A DNA stretch of 47,676 bases. Source: Terriglobales bacterium (GTDB lineage: Bacteria > Acidobacteriota > Terriglobia > Bryobacterales > Bryobacteraceae). A program made the position numbers and the translations under genes. Of this stretch, positions 1 through 8,004 are shown one piece after another; within the stretch, counting starts at the first letter, position 1; each line of letters starts with the position of its first letter. The stretch covers positions 1 through 47,676 of the forward strand of contig JAJFUV010000183.1 in assembly GCA_021372245.1 (NCBI GenBank), read 5' to 3'. The notes below the pieces were generated by a model that saw only the letters and a list, made by a program, of their open reading frames with translations, ran no database searches and was not told the DNA's origin.

Positions 1-180
1 CTAATCATAGTGTCAGAAGAAGGCGAAGTCAAGGGCTATCTGAGAAATGCAATAATGACGCGAACGGCAGGCGGTCGCGGAAGACGCGATGAATCAACGG
101 CCTGGGATCGGTGGAGCCTACCGATTTAAGGAATCACTGGCGGGCAGCGGCCCGTCTTCACGCTGGGCTATAGTTCAAAG

Positions 181-1086
181 ATGGATGATGCTGGCCGCAT
201 TGGCAGACGAGTCGCCGGCGCGAGCATGGCCGCCAGCGGCACGCTCGCACTGGTCAAGATCGTCGTCGGATTGATGGCCGGATCAACTTCGGTGGTGGCG
301 GACGGCGTCGAATCGGCCAGCGACGTGCTTGCCAGCGGCATGGTGTTTCTCGGCCTCCTGGTGGCGTCCCGGCCGGCCGATGCCAAACACCCGTACGGGC
401 ACGGGCGGTTCGAGATCCTTGCAGGCCTCGGCGTCGGCATGATCCTGACAGGCACCGGCACGGCGATCTGCGTGCGATCTCTCGAACTTGTGGGCAGGAC
501 GCACGCCGCCCCGCAGAGCTATGCTGTCTGGGCACTGGTGCTCTCCATTATCGTGAAAGCCTTTCTGTCCTGGTCCAAGTTTCACTTCGGGAGGAAGATC
601 AACAGCGCGGCTCTGCTGGCCGATGCGTGGAACGACACCGTCGACATTCTTTCGGGCACCGTCGCCTTGTGCGCGCTGTCATTGACCTTGCACGATCCGG
701 TGCGGTTCCTGGCCGCGGATCACTACGGCGGGTTCGGCGTCGGATTGCTGGTCATTCTCCTGGGTATACGGGTGGTGCGCGATACATCGTACGAATTGAT
801 GGACACCATGCCCGAGGATCGCCTCATGAAAGAGGTACGGAGCGTGGCCATGGCGGTGCCCGGCGTGCTTGGCGTCGAGAAGTGCTTCGCGCGTAAGACC
901 GGCTTCAAGTACCACGTGGATATCCACCTGGAAGTGGACCCGCACATGACCGTCTGGGCCTCGCACGAAATCGCCACGGAGGTGCGGTTCAAGATCCGGA
1001 AGCAGTTGGACTGGGTCGCCGACGTGCTCGTGCATGTGGAGCCCCATCCGGAGCCTTCCGGCCGCGAAGAGGTTCGGATAGAGTAA
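181..1086 (+). CDS. Cation diffusion facilitator (CDF) family metal transporter
   Basis: A 301-residue inner-membrane protein likely to export divalent metals (Zn, Fe, Mn or Co) by proton antiport. Several hydrophobic segments fill roughly the first 200 residues. An Asp/Glu-rich site (ADGVESASDVL) lies in the second predicted helix, followed by the loop motif HPYGHGRFE that typifies the family, and a second acidic site (ADAWNDTVD) lies in the fifth helix. The last ~85 residues form the cytoplasmic ferredoxin-like CDF dimerisation domain, ending VLVHVEPHPE. The length is normal for the family. The start is the first of two ATG codons (181 and 184), with no clear Shine-Dalgarno sequence. The metal cannot be read from the sequence. 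It precedes polX on the same strand by about 50 bases and may be transcribed with it. The 180 bases before it hold no supported gene. Confidence 0.9.
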   Translation: MDDAGRIGRRVAGASMAASGTLALVKIVVGLMAGSTSVVADGVESASDVLASGMVFLGLLVASRPADAKHPYGHGRFEILAGLGVGMILTGTGTAICVRSLELVGRTHAAPQSYAVWALVLSIIVKAFLSWSKFHFGRKINSAALLADAWNDTVDILSGTVALCALSLTLHDPVRFLAADHYGGFGVGLLVILLGIRVVRDTSYELMDTMPEDRLMKEVRSVAMAVPGVLGVEKCFARKTGFKYHVDIHLEVDPHMTVWASHEIATEVRFKIRKQLDWVADVLVHVEPHPEPSGREEVRIE

Positions 1087-1137
1087 TCCTGCCTGCGGCC
1101 GGCTGCCGCCAAGTTACAATCGATAGAGCATCCCTCC

Positions 1138-2874
1138 ATGGACAACCGGAAGATAGCCGCGATGCTTTCCGAAACGGCGGACCTGATGGAGATCGCCGGC
1201 GAGGACGCTTTTCGCATTCGCAGTTACCGCAACGCCGCCAATGTGATTGAAGGCTATCCGGAGCAGATTGCGGATATCCTGCGCGACCCCGCCCGCAACG
1301 TCACCGAGATCCCTGGCATCGGCAAAGGGCTCGCGTCGGCCCTGACCGAGATCGCCGCGCGCGGCAGTTTCGAACGGCGCGACGAGATGCTGGCCAAATA
1401 CCCGCCCACGGCGCTCGAGCTTCTGAAGATCCAGGGCTTGGGACCGAAGAGCATCCGCGCGCTGTGGGAGCACTACCGCGTCAGCACCATCGACGATCTG
1501 GAACGTGTGGCGCGCGAGCAGAAGCTGCGCGAGCTGCCGCGCATGGGCGCGAAACTCGAGGAGAAGGTCCTGCGCTCCATCGCCGCCTACCGCCAGAGCG
1601 CCGGGCGTTTTCTGCTGGACTTCGCAGACGCCGCCGCCGCCGAGTTGATCGCATACCTGAACGAGGTGAGCGGCATCGAACAGATCACCGTCGCAGGCAG
1701 TCTTCGCCGCCGCAAGGAAACCGTGGGCGACGTGGATATTCTGGCCGCGGGTCCCGGGGCACAGGCCGCCCTGGACCGTTTCGCGGCGTATCCGGAAGTT
1801 AAGGAAGTGCTCGGCAAGGGCGAGAACAAGGCCAGTGCGAAGATCGGGACGGAAAACTTGCAGGTGGACCTGCGCGCACTCCCCAAAGAGAGCTTCGGTG
1901 CCGCGCTCCAGTATTTCACCGGGAGCAAGGACCACAACGTCGCATTACGCAACCGCGCCATCCACATGGGCTTCAAGCTCAACGAATACGGTCTCTTCCG
2001 CTCTTCGGATGAGACCAGGATCGCGGGCGAATCGGAGGAGGAAGTTTACTCCCAACTCGGGCTGGCCTGGATTCCACCCGAACTGCGCGAGAATCAGGGC
2101 GAGATCGATGCCGCCGCCGAGGGCCGGCTGCCGCATCTGGTCGAACTCTCCGACATCCGCGGCGACCTGCACATGCACACCACCGAAAGCGATGGGCGCG
2201 CGACGTTGCCGGAGATGGCGGAGGCAGCGCGTGCGCTAGGCTACGAGTACATCGCCATCACGGATCATTCCAAGGCCCTGGCGATGGCCAACGGTCTGGA
2301 CGAGGCGCGGGTGGTGGCCTTCGCCAAACACGTACGCAAGGTGAACCGCGACGGGGCGGGCATCCGCATTTTCAGCGGCATCGAGTGCGACATTCGCAAG
2401 GATGGCTCGATGGACCTGGCCGGCGACGCGCTGGCCGAACTCGATTTCGTCATCGGCAGCATCCACAGCTCGATGAGCCTGGAGGCCGACGCCATGACCG
2501 ATCGCCTGCTGAAAGCCCTGGAATGCCCGCACCTGTCTGTCCTCGGCCATCCCACGGGCCGCGAACTGCTGCACCGTGAAGCGTACTCGTTCGACTTCGA
2601 CCGTGTGGCACGCGAGGCGGTGCGTCGCGGCGTGGCGTTCGAAATCAATTCGAGCCCCGCGCGGCTCGACCTGCACGCCGCGCTGATCCGCTCCGCCAAG
2701 GCTCATGGAGCGCGCTTCGTGATCTCCACCGATGCGCATCATCCGAAGCACCTGGCCGGAATCCACTTCGGCGTGTCCATGGCGCGGCGCGGGTGGCTCA
2801 CAGCCGCCGACATCTGGAACACGCGTCCCCTCGACAAGTTCCTGGCGTTTCTGAAGCAGAAGCGGAGTCAATGA
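1138..2874 (+). CDS. polX: DNA polymerase/3'-5' exonuclease PolX
   Basis: A 578-residue family X polymerase fused to a PHP phosphoesterase, used in gap-filling base-excision repair. The N-terminal helix-hairpin-helix region includes IPGIGKGLASAL (about residues 58-69) and QGLGPKSI (about 99-106). The nucleotidyltransferase site is GSLRRRKETVGDVDI, with Asp198 and Asp200, and a third acidic residue lies in LQVDLRAL (Asp244). The PHP domain starts near residue 341 with GDLHMHTTESDG and contains ITDHSKAL and STDAHHPKHL, the His/Asp metal-ligand motifs expected of an active exonuclease. The length matches bacterial PolX proteins. The stop overlaps the ATGATG start of the NUDIX gene, so the two are probably translationally coupled. 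Confidence 0.95.
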   Translation: MDNRKIAAMLSETADLMEIAGEDAFRIRSYRNAANVIEGYPEQIADILRDPARNVTEIPGIGKGLASALTEIAARGSFERRDEMLAKYPPTALELLKIQGLGPKSIRALWEHYRVSTIDDLERVAREQKLRELPRMGAKLEEKVLRSIAAYRQSAGRFLLDFADAAAAELIAYLNEVSGIEQITVAGSLRRRKETVGDVDILAAGPGAQAALDRFAAYPEVKEVLGKGENKASAKIGTENLQVDLRALPKESFGAALQYFTGSKDHNVALRNRAIHMGFKLNEYGLFRSSDETRIAGESEEEVYSQLGLAWIPPELRENQGEIDAAAEGRLPHLVELSDIRGDLHMHTTESDGRATLPEMAEAARALGYEYIAITDHSKALAMANGLDEARVVAFAKHVRKVNRDGAGIRIFSGIECDIRKDGSMDLAGDALAELDFVIGSIHSSMSLEADAMTDRLLKALECPHLSVLGHPTGRELLHREAYSFDFDRVAREAVRRGVAFEINSSPARLDLHAALIRSAKAHGARFVISTDAHHPKHLAGIHFGVSMARRGWLTAADIWNTRPLDKFLAFLKQKRSQ

Positions 2875-3401
2875 TGAAAGCGAAAATCCTGTCCAGCCGT
2901 GAGTGCCACGCAAACGCGGTCTTCTCCGTCCGGGATATGCAGGCCATCGAGCCCGGCGGCGTGAAGATTCATCGCTACATCGTGCATCATCGCGGCTCGG
3001 CGGTGATCCTGCCGCTCGACGTGCGCGGCCGGATCCTGCTGGTCCGGCAGTTTCGGCTGGCGGCGGGCCGGGCGATGTGGGAACTGCCCGCGGGACGCGT
3101 CGACGAGGGGGAGACGCCACTTCAGGCCGCGCGGCGGGAGCTGATCGAAGAAACCGGCCTCCGCGCGAAGAAGTGGAAGAAGCTGGTGGAGTTCTATCCC
3201 AGCCCCGGATTCCTCACCGAGAAGATGAACGTATACCTCGCCGCGGGCCTGCGCATGGGCGACTCGAAACCCATGGATGACGAGCGTATCGAATGTCACT
3301 GGTTCACGGCCGCTGAACTGGATAAGGCGATCCGGGCAGGCAAGATCCTGGACGGCAAGACGCTAATCGGCTACGCCGCCTGGCGCCGCTCACGGCGCTA
3401 G
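2871..3401 (+). CDS. NUDIX hydrolase, ADP-ribose pyrophosphatase-like
   Basis: A 176-residue NUDIX enzyme, most like ADP-sugar (ADP-ribose) pyrophosphatases, which clear ADP-ribose and related nucleoside-diphosphate sugars. A full NUDIX box (G-x5-E-x7-REL-x-EETGL) begins at GRVDEGE and supplies the metal-binding glutamates. The preceding strand VILPLDVRGRILLVRQFR and the WELPAGR motif just before the box are typical of the ADP-ribose group. The frame is open further upstream inside polX, but the ATG at 2871 overlaps the polX TGA and gives a protein of family length, so I chose it. The substrate is assigned by resemblance only. It ends 24 bases before the convergent DUF2961 gene, with no obvious terminator between them. 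Confidence 0.88.
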   Translation: MMKAKILSSRECHANAVFSVRDMQAIEPGGVKIHRYIVHHRGSAVILPLDVRGRILLVRQFRLAAGRAMWELPAGRVDEGETPLQAARRELIEETGLRAKKWKKLVEFYPSPGFLTEKMNVYLAAGLRMGDSKPMDDERIECHWFTAAELDKAIRAGKILDGKTLIGYAAWRRSRR

Positions 3402-3425
3402 CGAGATTTCCCTGGAAGCAAGAAC

Positions 3426-4541
3426 TCACTCGCGCGGCAGCCGGTCAGCCGCCGTCGGCAGCGCCGGAAATGGCGCGTGCGGCTCCAGTTGGTACCAGTA
3501 AGCGAGGCTCGAATAGTCGTTTTCGTAATTGTTGGCGTGCCCGTGCTCGATGGTCCAGCGGATCGACTTGTCGAAGCGGATCGGATCGCGCAGGTACCAG
3601 CGGAACATGGAGACCTTGCCCCGGTACTTCTCGCCGCCCTTGTTTTCGCAAAGCAGGAATCCCGTGTACGGCCCAATGTACTCCGCGTTGGGGCTGGCCC
3701 CGCCTCCGAAGATCTCCTCGGTCCCCGTCCCGTGGTAGGAGGGAGGCCACTTCTCCCCGTCGATGAAGATCATGTCGTCGCCTTCCCCGTACCAGCCGCG
3801 GCCAATGTTGTCGATGTTCAGAAGCAGTCCCGCCAGACGCCCTTTACCCGAGGCCTCCAGGATCACATAGTTATCCTTCCCGTCCAGGTTCTGGGCCGTC
3901 CAGATCATTTTGTTCTTGTTCTTCGGTTCCACCTTCACCGGCGTCGGATTCTGGCGGCGCCATTGGGCGTGAAATCGGCCAACGTCCGGTGCGGGCGGGT
4001 GGTCATAGGACTCGTAGTCGATGTGATACCAGAAATTGCCCAATTTGGTGCTGGCCTGGTTTTCCAGCGTGATCTTCGCGCGGCTGCCGAAAGGCATGGG
4101 GAAATAAGCGTTGAAGCCGTGGCTGCTGCTGCCCGTGTCGCCTGGATTGACAGTAACGAAAGTGGTCTGGAGATTGCGCGCCCAGCCATGAGGGGCGAGG
4201 AAGAAATCGCCCAGCGGCGTCTCCACCGAAGGGGTCGTCTCGCCGTCCCAATACATGCGGAGTACCAGTTGCCGCAGTAAGGCCCCCTCCCGGAGCGTAG
4301 TGAAGTAAATGTGCTGGATGCACCCGGGACCGCTGATCTCCGCCAGAGTCTTCGTTTCTCCCGGCTCGAATTCGAACCAGTCTCGATTGTCGCCGGTCCG
4401 GTCCCAACTGGAGATGCGTCGTGTCTTGTTGCTTTCGATTACGGTGATCGCGCGGGTAAACGGATCGAGATTTGCGAACGGGTCAGCCGCGCCCGCAGGG
4501 AGCACGGCGGCAATAGCGAGCAACATGACGACCGGTTTCAA
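3426..4541 (-). CDS. Secreted DUF2961 (GH172-like) protein
   Basis: A protein of about 371 residues with a cleavable signal peptide (MKPVVMLLAIAAVLPAGA, then ADPFANLDPF). The mature part matches the DUF2961 family, some members of which are glycoside hydrolases (GH172, difructose dianhydride- or arabinofuranan-acting). Visible family features are the FEPGETKTLAEISGPGCIQHIYFT region, RMYWDGETTPSVETPLGDFF, and the later DDMIFIDGEKWPPSYHGTGTEE stretch. The frame opens at a TTG at 4556 that overlaps the rdgB stop, but a TTG at 4541 has GAGAGG six bases upstream and puts the signal peptide at the very N terminus, so I prefer it. It sits at the end of an rph-rdgB run, an odd partner for housekeeping genes. 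The substrate is unknown. Confidence 0.82.
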   Translation of the reverse strand: MKPVVMLLAIAAVLPAGAADPFANLDPFTRAITVIESNKTRRISSWDRTGDNRDWFEFEPGETKTLAEISGPGCIQHIYFTTLREGALLRQLVLRMYWDGETTPSVETPLGDFFLAPHGWARNLQTTFVTVNPGDTGSSSHGFNAYFPMPFGSRAKITLENQASTKLGNFWYHIDYESYDHPPAPDVGRFHAQWRRQNPTPVKVEPKNKNKMIWTAQNLDGKDNYVILEASGKGRLAGLLLNIDNIGRGWYGEGDDMIFIDGEKWPPSYHGTGTEEIFGGGASPNAEYIGPYTGFLLCENKGGEKYRGKVSMFRWYLRDPIRFDKSIRWTIEHGHANNYENDYSSLAYWYQLEPHAPFPALPTAADRLPRE

Positions 4542-4552
4542 GACTGAACCTC

Positions 4553-5164
4553 TCAATCACGGCTTGCATCGCGGCCTCTCGACAGCAGGTATTCCACCAT
4601 GGCTTCCAAGGCCTGGCCGCGGTGGCTGACTTGTTGTTTTCGCTCGCCGGGGATTTCGGCGAACGTGCAGTTGAATGGCGGGTAATAAAACAGCGGGTCG
4701 TAGCCGAATCCATCGGAGCCGCGGGGGGCATCGAGGATGCGTCCCTCCACCACGCCGCGGAATGTCTTCAGCAGCTTGCCTCGCTCGGCGAGCGCCGCCA
4801 CGCACACGAACCGCGCGGTGCGGTCCGCTACTCCGGCCAACCGTTCGAGCAGCAGCCGGTTGTTGGTCTTATCGTTCGCATGAGGGCCCGCATAGCGCGC
4901 CGAATGTACGCCCGGCGCTCCACTGAGCGCGTCCACCATCAATCCGGAATCGTCCGCAAACAGCAAGCCCGGCGCGTGCATGCTGTAGTAAACAGCCTTG
5001 CCGGAGGCGTTCTCTTCAAATGTCGCGCCGGTTTCTTCGTATGCCGGAATGTCCTTGAACCCCTCCACCGGCTCGGCGGACCACGCGCCCGCGCTCAGCG
5101 CTTCAATGGCCAGGCGGAACTCGCGCAGCTTGCCTTGGTTGGTAGTGGCGCAGTAGAGCTTCAT
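4553..5164 (-). CDS. rdgB: RdgB/HAM1 non-canonical purine NTP pyrophosphatase
   Basis: A 203-residue house-cleaning enzyme that hydrolyses XTP, ITP and dITP to monophosphates and so keeps deaminated purines out of nucleic acid. Family motifs are in order: the N-terminal TNQGKLREF, the central [22 protein letters not shown] with its metal-binding acidic residues, [11 protein letters not shown], and [14 protein letters not shown] near the C terminus. The length is normal. Its ATG overlaps the rph TGA by 4 bases, so the two genes are translationally coupled, an rph-rdgB arrangement seen in many bacteria. Confidence 0.95.
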   Translation of the reverse strand: MKLYCATTNQGKLREFRLAIEALSAGAWSAEPVEGFKDIPAYEETGATFEENASGKAVYYSMHAPGLLFADDSGLMVDALSGAPGVHSARYAGPHANDKTNNRLLLERLAGVADRTARFVCVAALAERGKLLKTFRGVVEGRILDAPRGSDGFGYDPLFYYPPFNCTFAEIPGERKQQVSHRGQALEAMVEYLLSRGRDASRD

Positions 5165-5880
5165 TTCAGTGTCACGAACGACTTCTGTACGTCCACCAAC
5201 TGCGCGATGGCCTTGCGTGCCAGGCCGAGCAGGCTGCCGAGCTGGTCGTCGTCAAAGGGCATGCGCTCGGCGGTGGCCTGCACTTCCACCATGCGTCCGG
5301 AGCCCGTCATCACCACGTTCATGTCGACGTCGGCGCGGGAGTCCTCGTCGTAGCAGAGATCCGCCAGGGGGCTGCCGCCGACGATGCCCACGCTGATGGC
5401 GGCCACGTAATCGATAAGGGGCAACCGGGGAAGCGTTCCGTAGTTCACCATCTGTTCGAGCGCCAGGCCCAAGGCCATGAAGGCGCCGGTGATGGAAGCC
5501 GTGCGCGTGCCGCCGTCGGCCTGCAGAACATCGCAATCGACGATCACGGTCCGCTCGCCCAGCGCCGCCATGTCCACCACTGCGCGCAGGCTGCGCCCGA
5601 TCAGCCGCTGAATTTCGTGCGTGCGTCCCGAGGGCTTGCCTTTATTCACTTCCCGCGGGGTTCGCGTCATGGTGGCGCGAGGCAGCATCGAATACTCGGC
5701 CGTCACCCAACCCTTGCCGCTGCCGCGCAGAAACGCCGGTACCGAGTCTTCGACGGTGGCCGCGCACAGCACCCGCGTCTGGCCTACCTCTATCAGGGCC
5801 GAGCCTTCGGCGGTCATCAGGTAACCCGGAGTGACTTTCACCGCGCGGATCTCGTCCGGTTTTCGCTGGTCGATTCGCAT
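5161..5880 (-). CDS. rph: Ribonuclease PH
   Basis: A 239-residue phosphorolytic 3'-5' exoribonuclease that trims tRNA 3' ends. The N terminus [16 protein letters not shown] and the motifs [45 protein letters not shown] and [19 protein letters not shown] are diagnostic, including the phosphate-binding GRTHEIQR segment and the catalytic-site DxD region. The frame is open for 25 more codons upstream, but the ATG at 5880 gives the usual length and N terminus. It lies 2 bases after a 45-residue membrane-protein gene and overlaps rdgB by 4 bases. Confidence 0.96.
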   Translation of the reverse strand: MRIDQRKPDEIRAVKVTPGYLMTAEGSALIEVGQTRVLCAATVEDSVPAFLRGSGKGWVTAEYSMLPRATMTRTPREVNKGKPSGRTHEIQRLIGRSLRAVVDMAALGERTVIVDCDVLQADGGTRTASITGAFMALGLALEQMVNYGTLPRLPLIDYVAAISVGIVGGSPLADLCYDEDSRADVDMNVVMTGSGRMVEVQATAERMPFDDDQLGSLLGLARKAIAQLVDVQKSFVTLK

Positions 5881-5882
5881 GT

Positions 5883-6020
5883 TCACTTCGATTTCACCAC
5901 CGCATAGAACAACAGGAGCAACAACACCATGCCGGAAATCAGAAGAATGATGCACGGTATGCCGCTTGTTGCAGGTCCTGCTTTCTTCTTCTTCGCTTGT
6001 ACAGGCTTGAACTTCGCCAT
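5883..6020 (-). CDS. Small single-pass membrane protein (45 residues)
   Basis: A very short gene encoding 45 residues. The first 14 residues are basic and lysine-rich ([14 protein letters not shown]), then comes one hydrophobic helix of about 22 residues ([22 protein letters not shown]) and a KSK tail. The positive-inside rule predicts a cytoplasmic N terminus. The stop codon lies two bases before the rph ATG, so it is probably the first gene of the rph-rdgB unit. I do not recognise a family. The ATG and stop were read directly from the sequence. The compact hydrophobic and charged composition argues for a real gene, but nothing shows its function. Confidence 0.6.
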   Translation of the reverse strand: MAKFKPVQAKKKKAGPATSGIPCIILLISGMVLLLLLFYAVVKSK

Positions 6021-6061
6021 GAATGGACTTCCTTCCCGCTTCTGTGAACGGCGCCCTGCCT

Positions 6062-7948
6062 TCAGTGCCGCAGCCTGTTTAGCGCCGCGGCCGCCTCGTG
6101 GAAGAATGCCTGCAAGGCCGCCAACGTCGCATCCGACAGGTCGTTGAGAGTGATGCTTACCACCGGGCAGCCTCTTTCGGCCAGCGCGATTTGCGTGGCC
6201 AGGTACTGCGCCCGGTGGTACGTCGCCTCATAGGGGCTCGCCGGTGCGCATTCGTCTTTTTCCGCCAGCAGCACCGTCGAGAAGCAACGTCCCCTTCCAA
6301 TGATCATCTCATGATAGGAGTGGTTCATTGCCGGGCCTTCGTAAATGTCCACCGGCATCTTGAGCCGCGCGCGGAACAACTCCTCGCCGGCGCGGTCCAG
6401 AATCTTGCGCAACGCACGGCCCTGCGGGGAGTAGCGAGTGTCGCCGAAAAAAGTCAGCTCGCCGTAATCGACCTTACGTTCGGCTGCCAGCGAGCCAAGC
6501 AAAGACGCGTACACCTCGCAGGGCCGGCGGCCAGGTGTGGATTCGGCGTCCGGTATCTTGTCATAGTGCAGGGTAAGGCACATGCGGAAGCTTGACTGGC
6601 ACGGCGTCTCCGCCATCCGGTGCCACTCCCTGGTCTTTTCGATGCCGCCGGCCTTGATCGCCTCTTGGTGCAGTTTCCCGGCGATGCTCTTATAGAGTTC
6701 CACTCCCGGCTGGGTGACAAAATTCACGCCCCGCAGGCACGCCATGCCGAAGACCGTGTAATGGATGAACTGCATGTAGGCCGACAGCGGTGCGCTCCCA
6801 GGGAAGCTCGACACCGCGACCGGATACCCCGCGCGGCGCAGCATCGCGATCTTCCGCTCCTCCGGATGCGGGGTGCCGCACTGCTCGACGGCGAGGAAGA
6901 CACGGTCCTGCAGACGATCCTTAGGCGGCCGGTAGTTGGCGAGTTTAGGCTTCTCCCCGATGATAATCTTGATGCCGGGATATCCGGCCTTGCCCAGGCT
7001 CTCTTCGAAATCCTGCTTTGTCCAGACGGCCGCGCCCTGCCAGGCCTTGGGAAGCAGCAGCGTCACCATTGAGCGCCCGGACACCGTTTGCGTGTGGAGA
7101 AACGCGGCCAGCCGCCATGCTTTCAAAACACACTCTTCGCTCAAGCACGCCCCGGCGATCCACTCGCGCAGATCGACTCCGCAGAGAGCCAGCGGATAAA
7201 GGCTGCCGCGGGTGAGCGGTCCGCTGTGCCGTCCGGAAGTCGAACTCTCACCGTCCATTTGGAGGCCCACCATGCGGTAGCCGCGCGCACGGGCGAATTG
7301 GTCGAGCAGCGATCCGCCCAAGGTCATCGCCAGGAAATTCGCCCGCGGCGCCACTTTGTGCCGGCCATAGAGCATTTCCAGGCGTTCTAGGTTCACGACC
7401 GGTTCGTAGGATGTCATGCCCAGCGCCATGCCGACAACCAGCGAACTGCGCAGGATTTCCGGCATCCTCAAATGGGTGCGTGCCTGGATGTCTTCGAAGA
7501 TGCCGCGGAGTTTGGAGGGATCCGTGGAGTCCAGGACATAGCACCGTGGGCCGCGCTTGAGAAGCCCGGTAGCCGAATACATCGACTTGTCTTCGGCCGA
7601 GCCGCCCATTCCGGCCCAAATCAGGAAGCGGAGCGGGGCGCGATGCGCTTCGCGAATGGCGGCGCGAGCTTCGTCGACCTCCCGCTCGATCATGGCGGGC
7701 CATTCGGCATGTTGCTGGGCTTGCCAGGCAAGGCTGAAGACGCCGTAGCCGTTCCGGGCGACGCGGCCCTTCGAGTCGATCTCCATGCCCAGGCCGATCA
7801 GCGGATTCTTCTTGGGATCGAGAGAATCGAGCCCCTTTCGCCTTACCCGCGAATCCAATACCTGCAGCCGGTCCAGGACGCTGTTGGTGAGGAAAGTCTG
7901 GTAGGGGGCTTCCGAAGACGGCTGATCGTGGTACAGCGAGAGAAGCAC
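6062..7948 (-). CDS. Divergent glucose-6-phosphate isomerase-like protein
   Basis: A 628-residue protein resembling phosphoglucose isomerase, which interconverts glucose-6-phosphate and fructose-6-phosphate. The sugar-phosphate-binding pattern of the first SIS fold appears as [20 protein letters not shown] (about residues 110-130). A second region, [22 protein letters not shown] (about 230-251), resembles the QLxMESNGK/GxxG stretch of the family. The later part ([30 protein letters not shown]) is less familiar. It is longer than ordinary bacterial enzymes (about 450-550 residues). The start is GTG, with no good ribosome-binding site. It is divergent from the transglutaminase gene across 56 bases. 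A SIS-fold assignment is fairly safe; isomerase activity is a guess. Confidence 0.6.
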   Translation of the reverse strand: MLLSLYHDQPSSEAPYQTFLTNSVLDRLQVLDSRVRRKGLDSLDPKKNPLIGLGMEIDSKGRVARNGYGVFSLAWQAQQHAEWPAMIEREVDEARAAIREAHRAPLRFLIWAGMGGSAEDKSMYSATGLLKRGPRCYVLDSTDPSKLRGIFEDIQARTHLRMPEILRSSLVVGMALGMTSYEPVVNLERLEMLYGRHKVAPRANFLAMTLGGSLLDQFARARGYRMVGLQMDGESSTSGRHSGPLTRGSLYPLALCGVDLREWIAGACLSEECVLKAWRLAAFLHTQTVSGRSMVTLLLPKAWQGAAVWTKQDFEESLGKAGYPGIKIIIGEKPKLANYRPPKDRLQDRVFLAVEQCGTPHPEERKIAMLRRAGYPVAVSSFPGSAPLSAYMQFIHYTVFGMACLRGVNFVTQPGVELYKSIAGKLHQEAIKAGGIEKTREWHRMAETPCQSSFRMCLTLHYDKIPDAESTPGRRPCEVYASLLGSLAAERKVDYGELTFFGDTRYSPQGRALRKILDRAGEELFRARLKMPVDIYEGPAMNHSYHEMIIGRGRCFSTVLLAEKDECAPASPYEATYHRAQYLATQIALAERGCPVVSITLNDLSDATLAALQAFFHEAAAALNRLRH

Positions 7949-8004
7949 CTAATCGTTGTAGCACAGCAGGGATAGTTTCGCGCCCGGCTGCTAAAATTTT
8001 ACGT

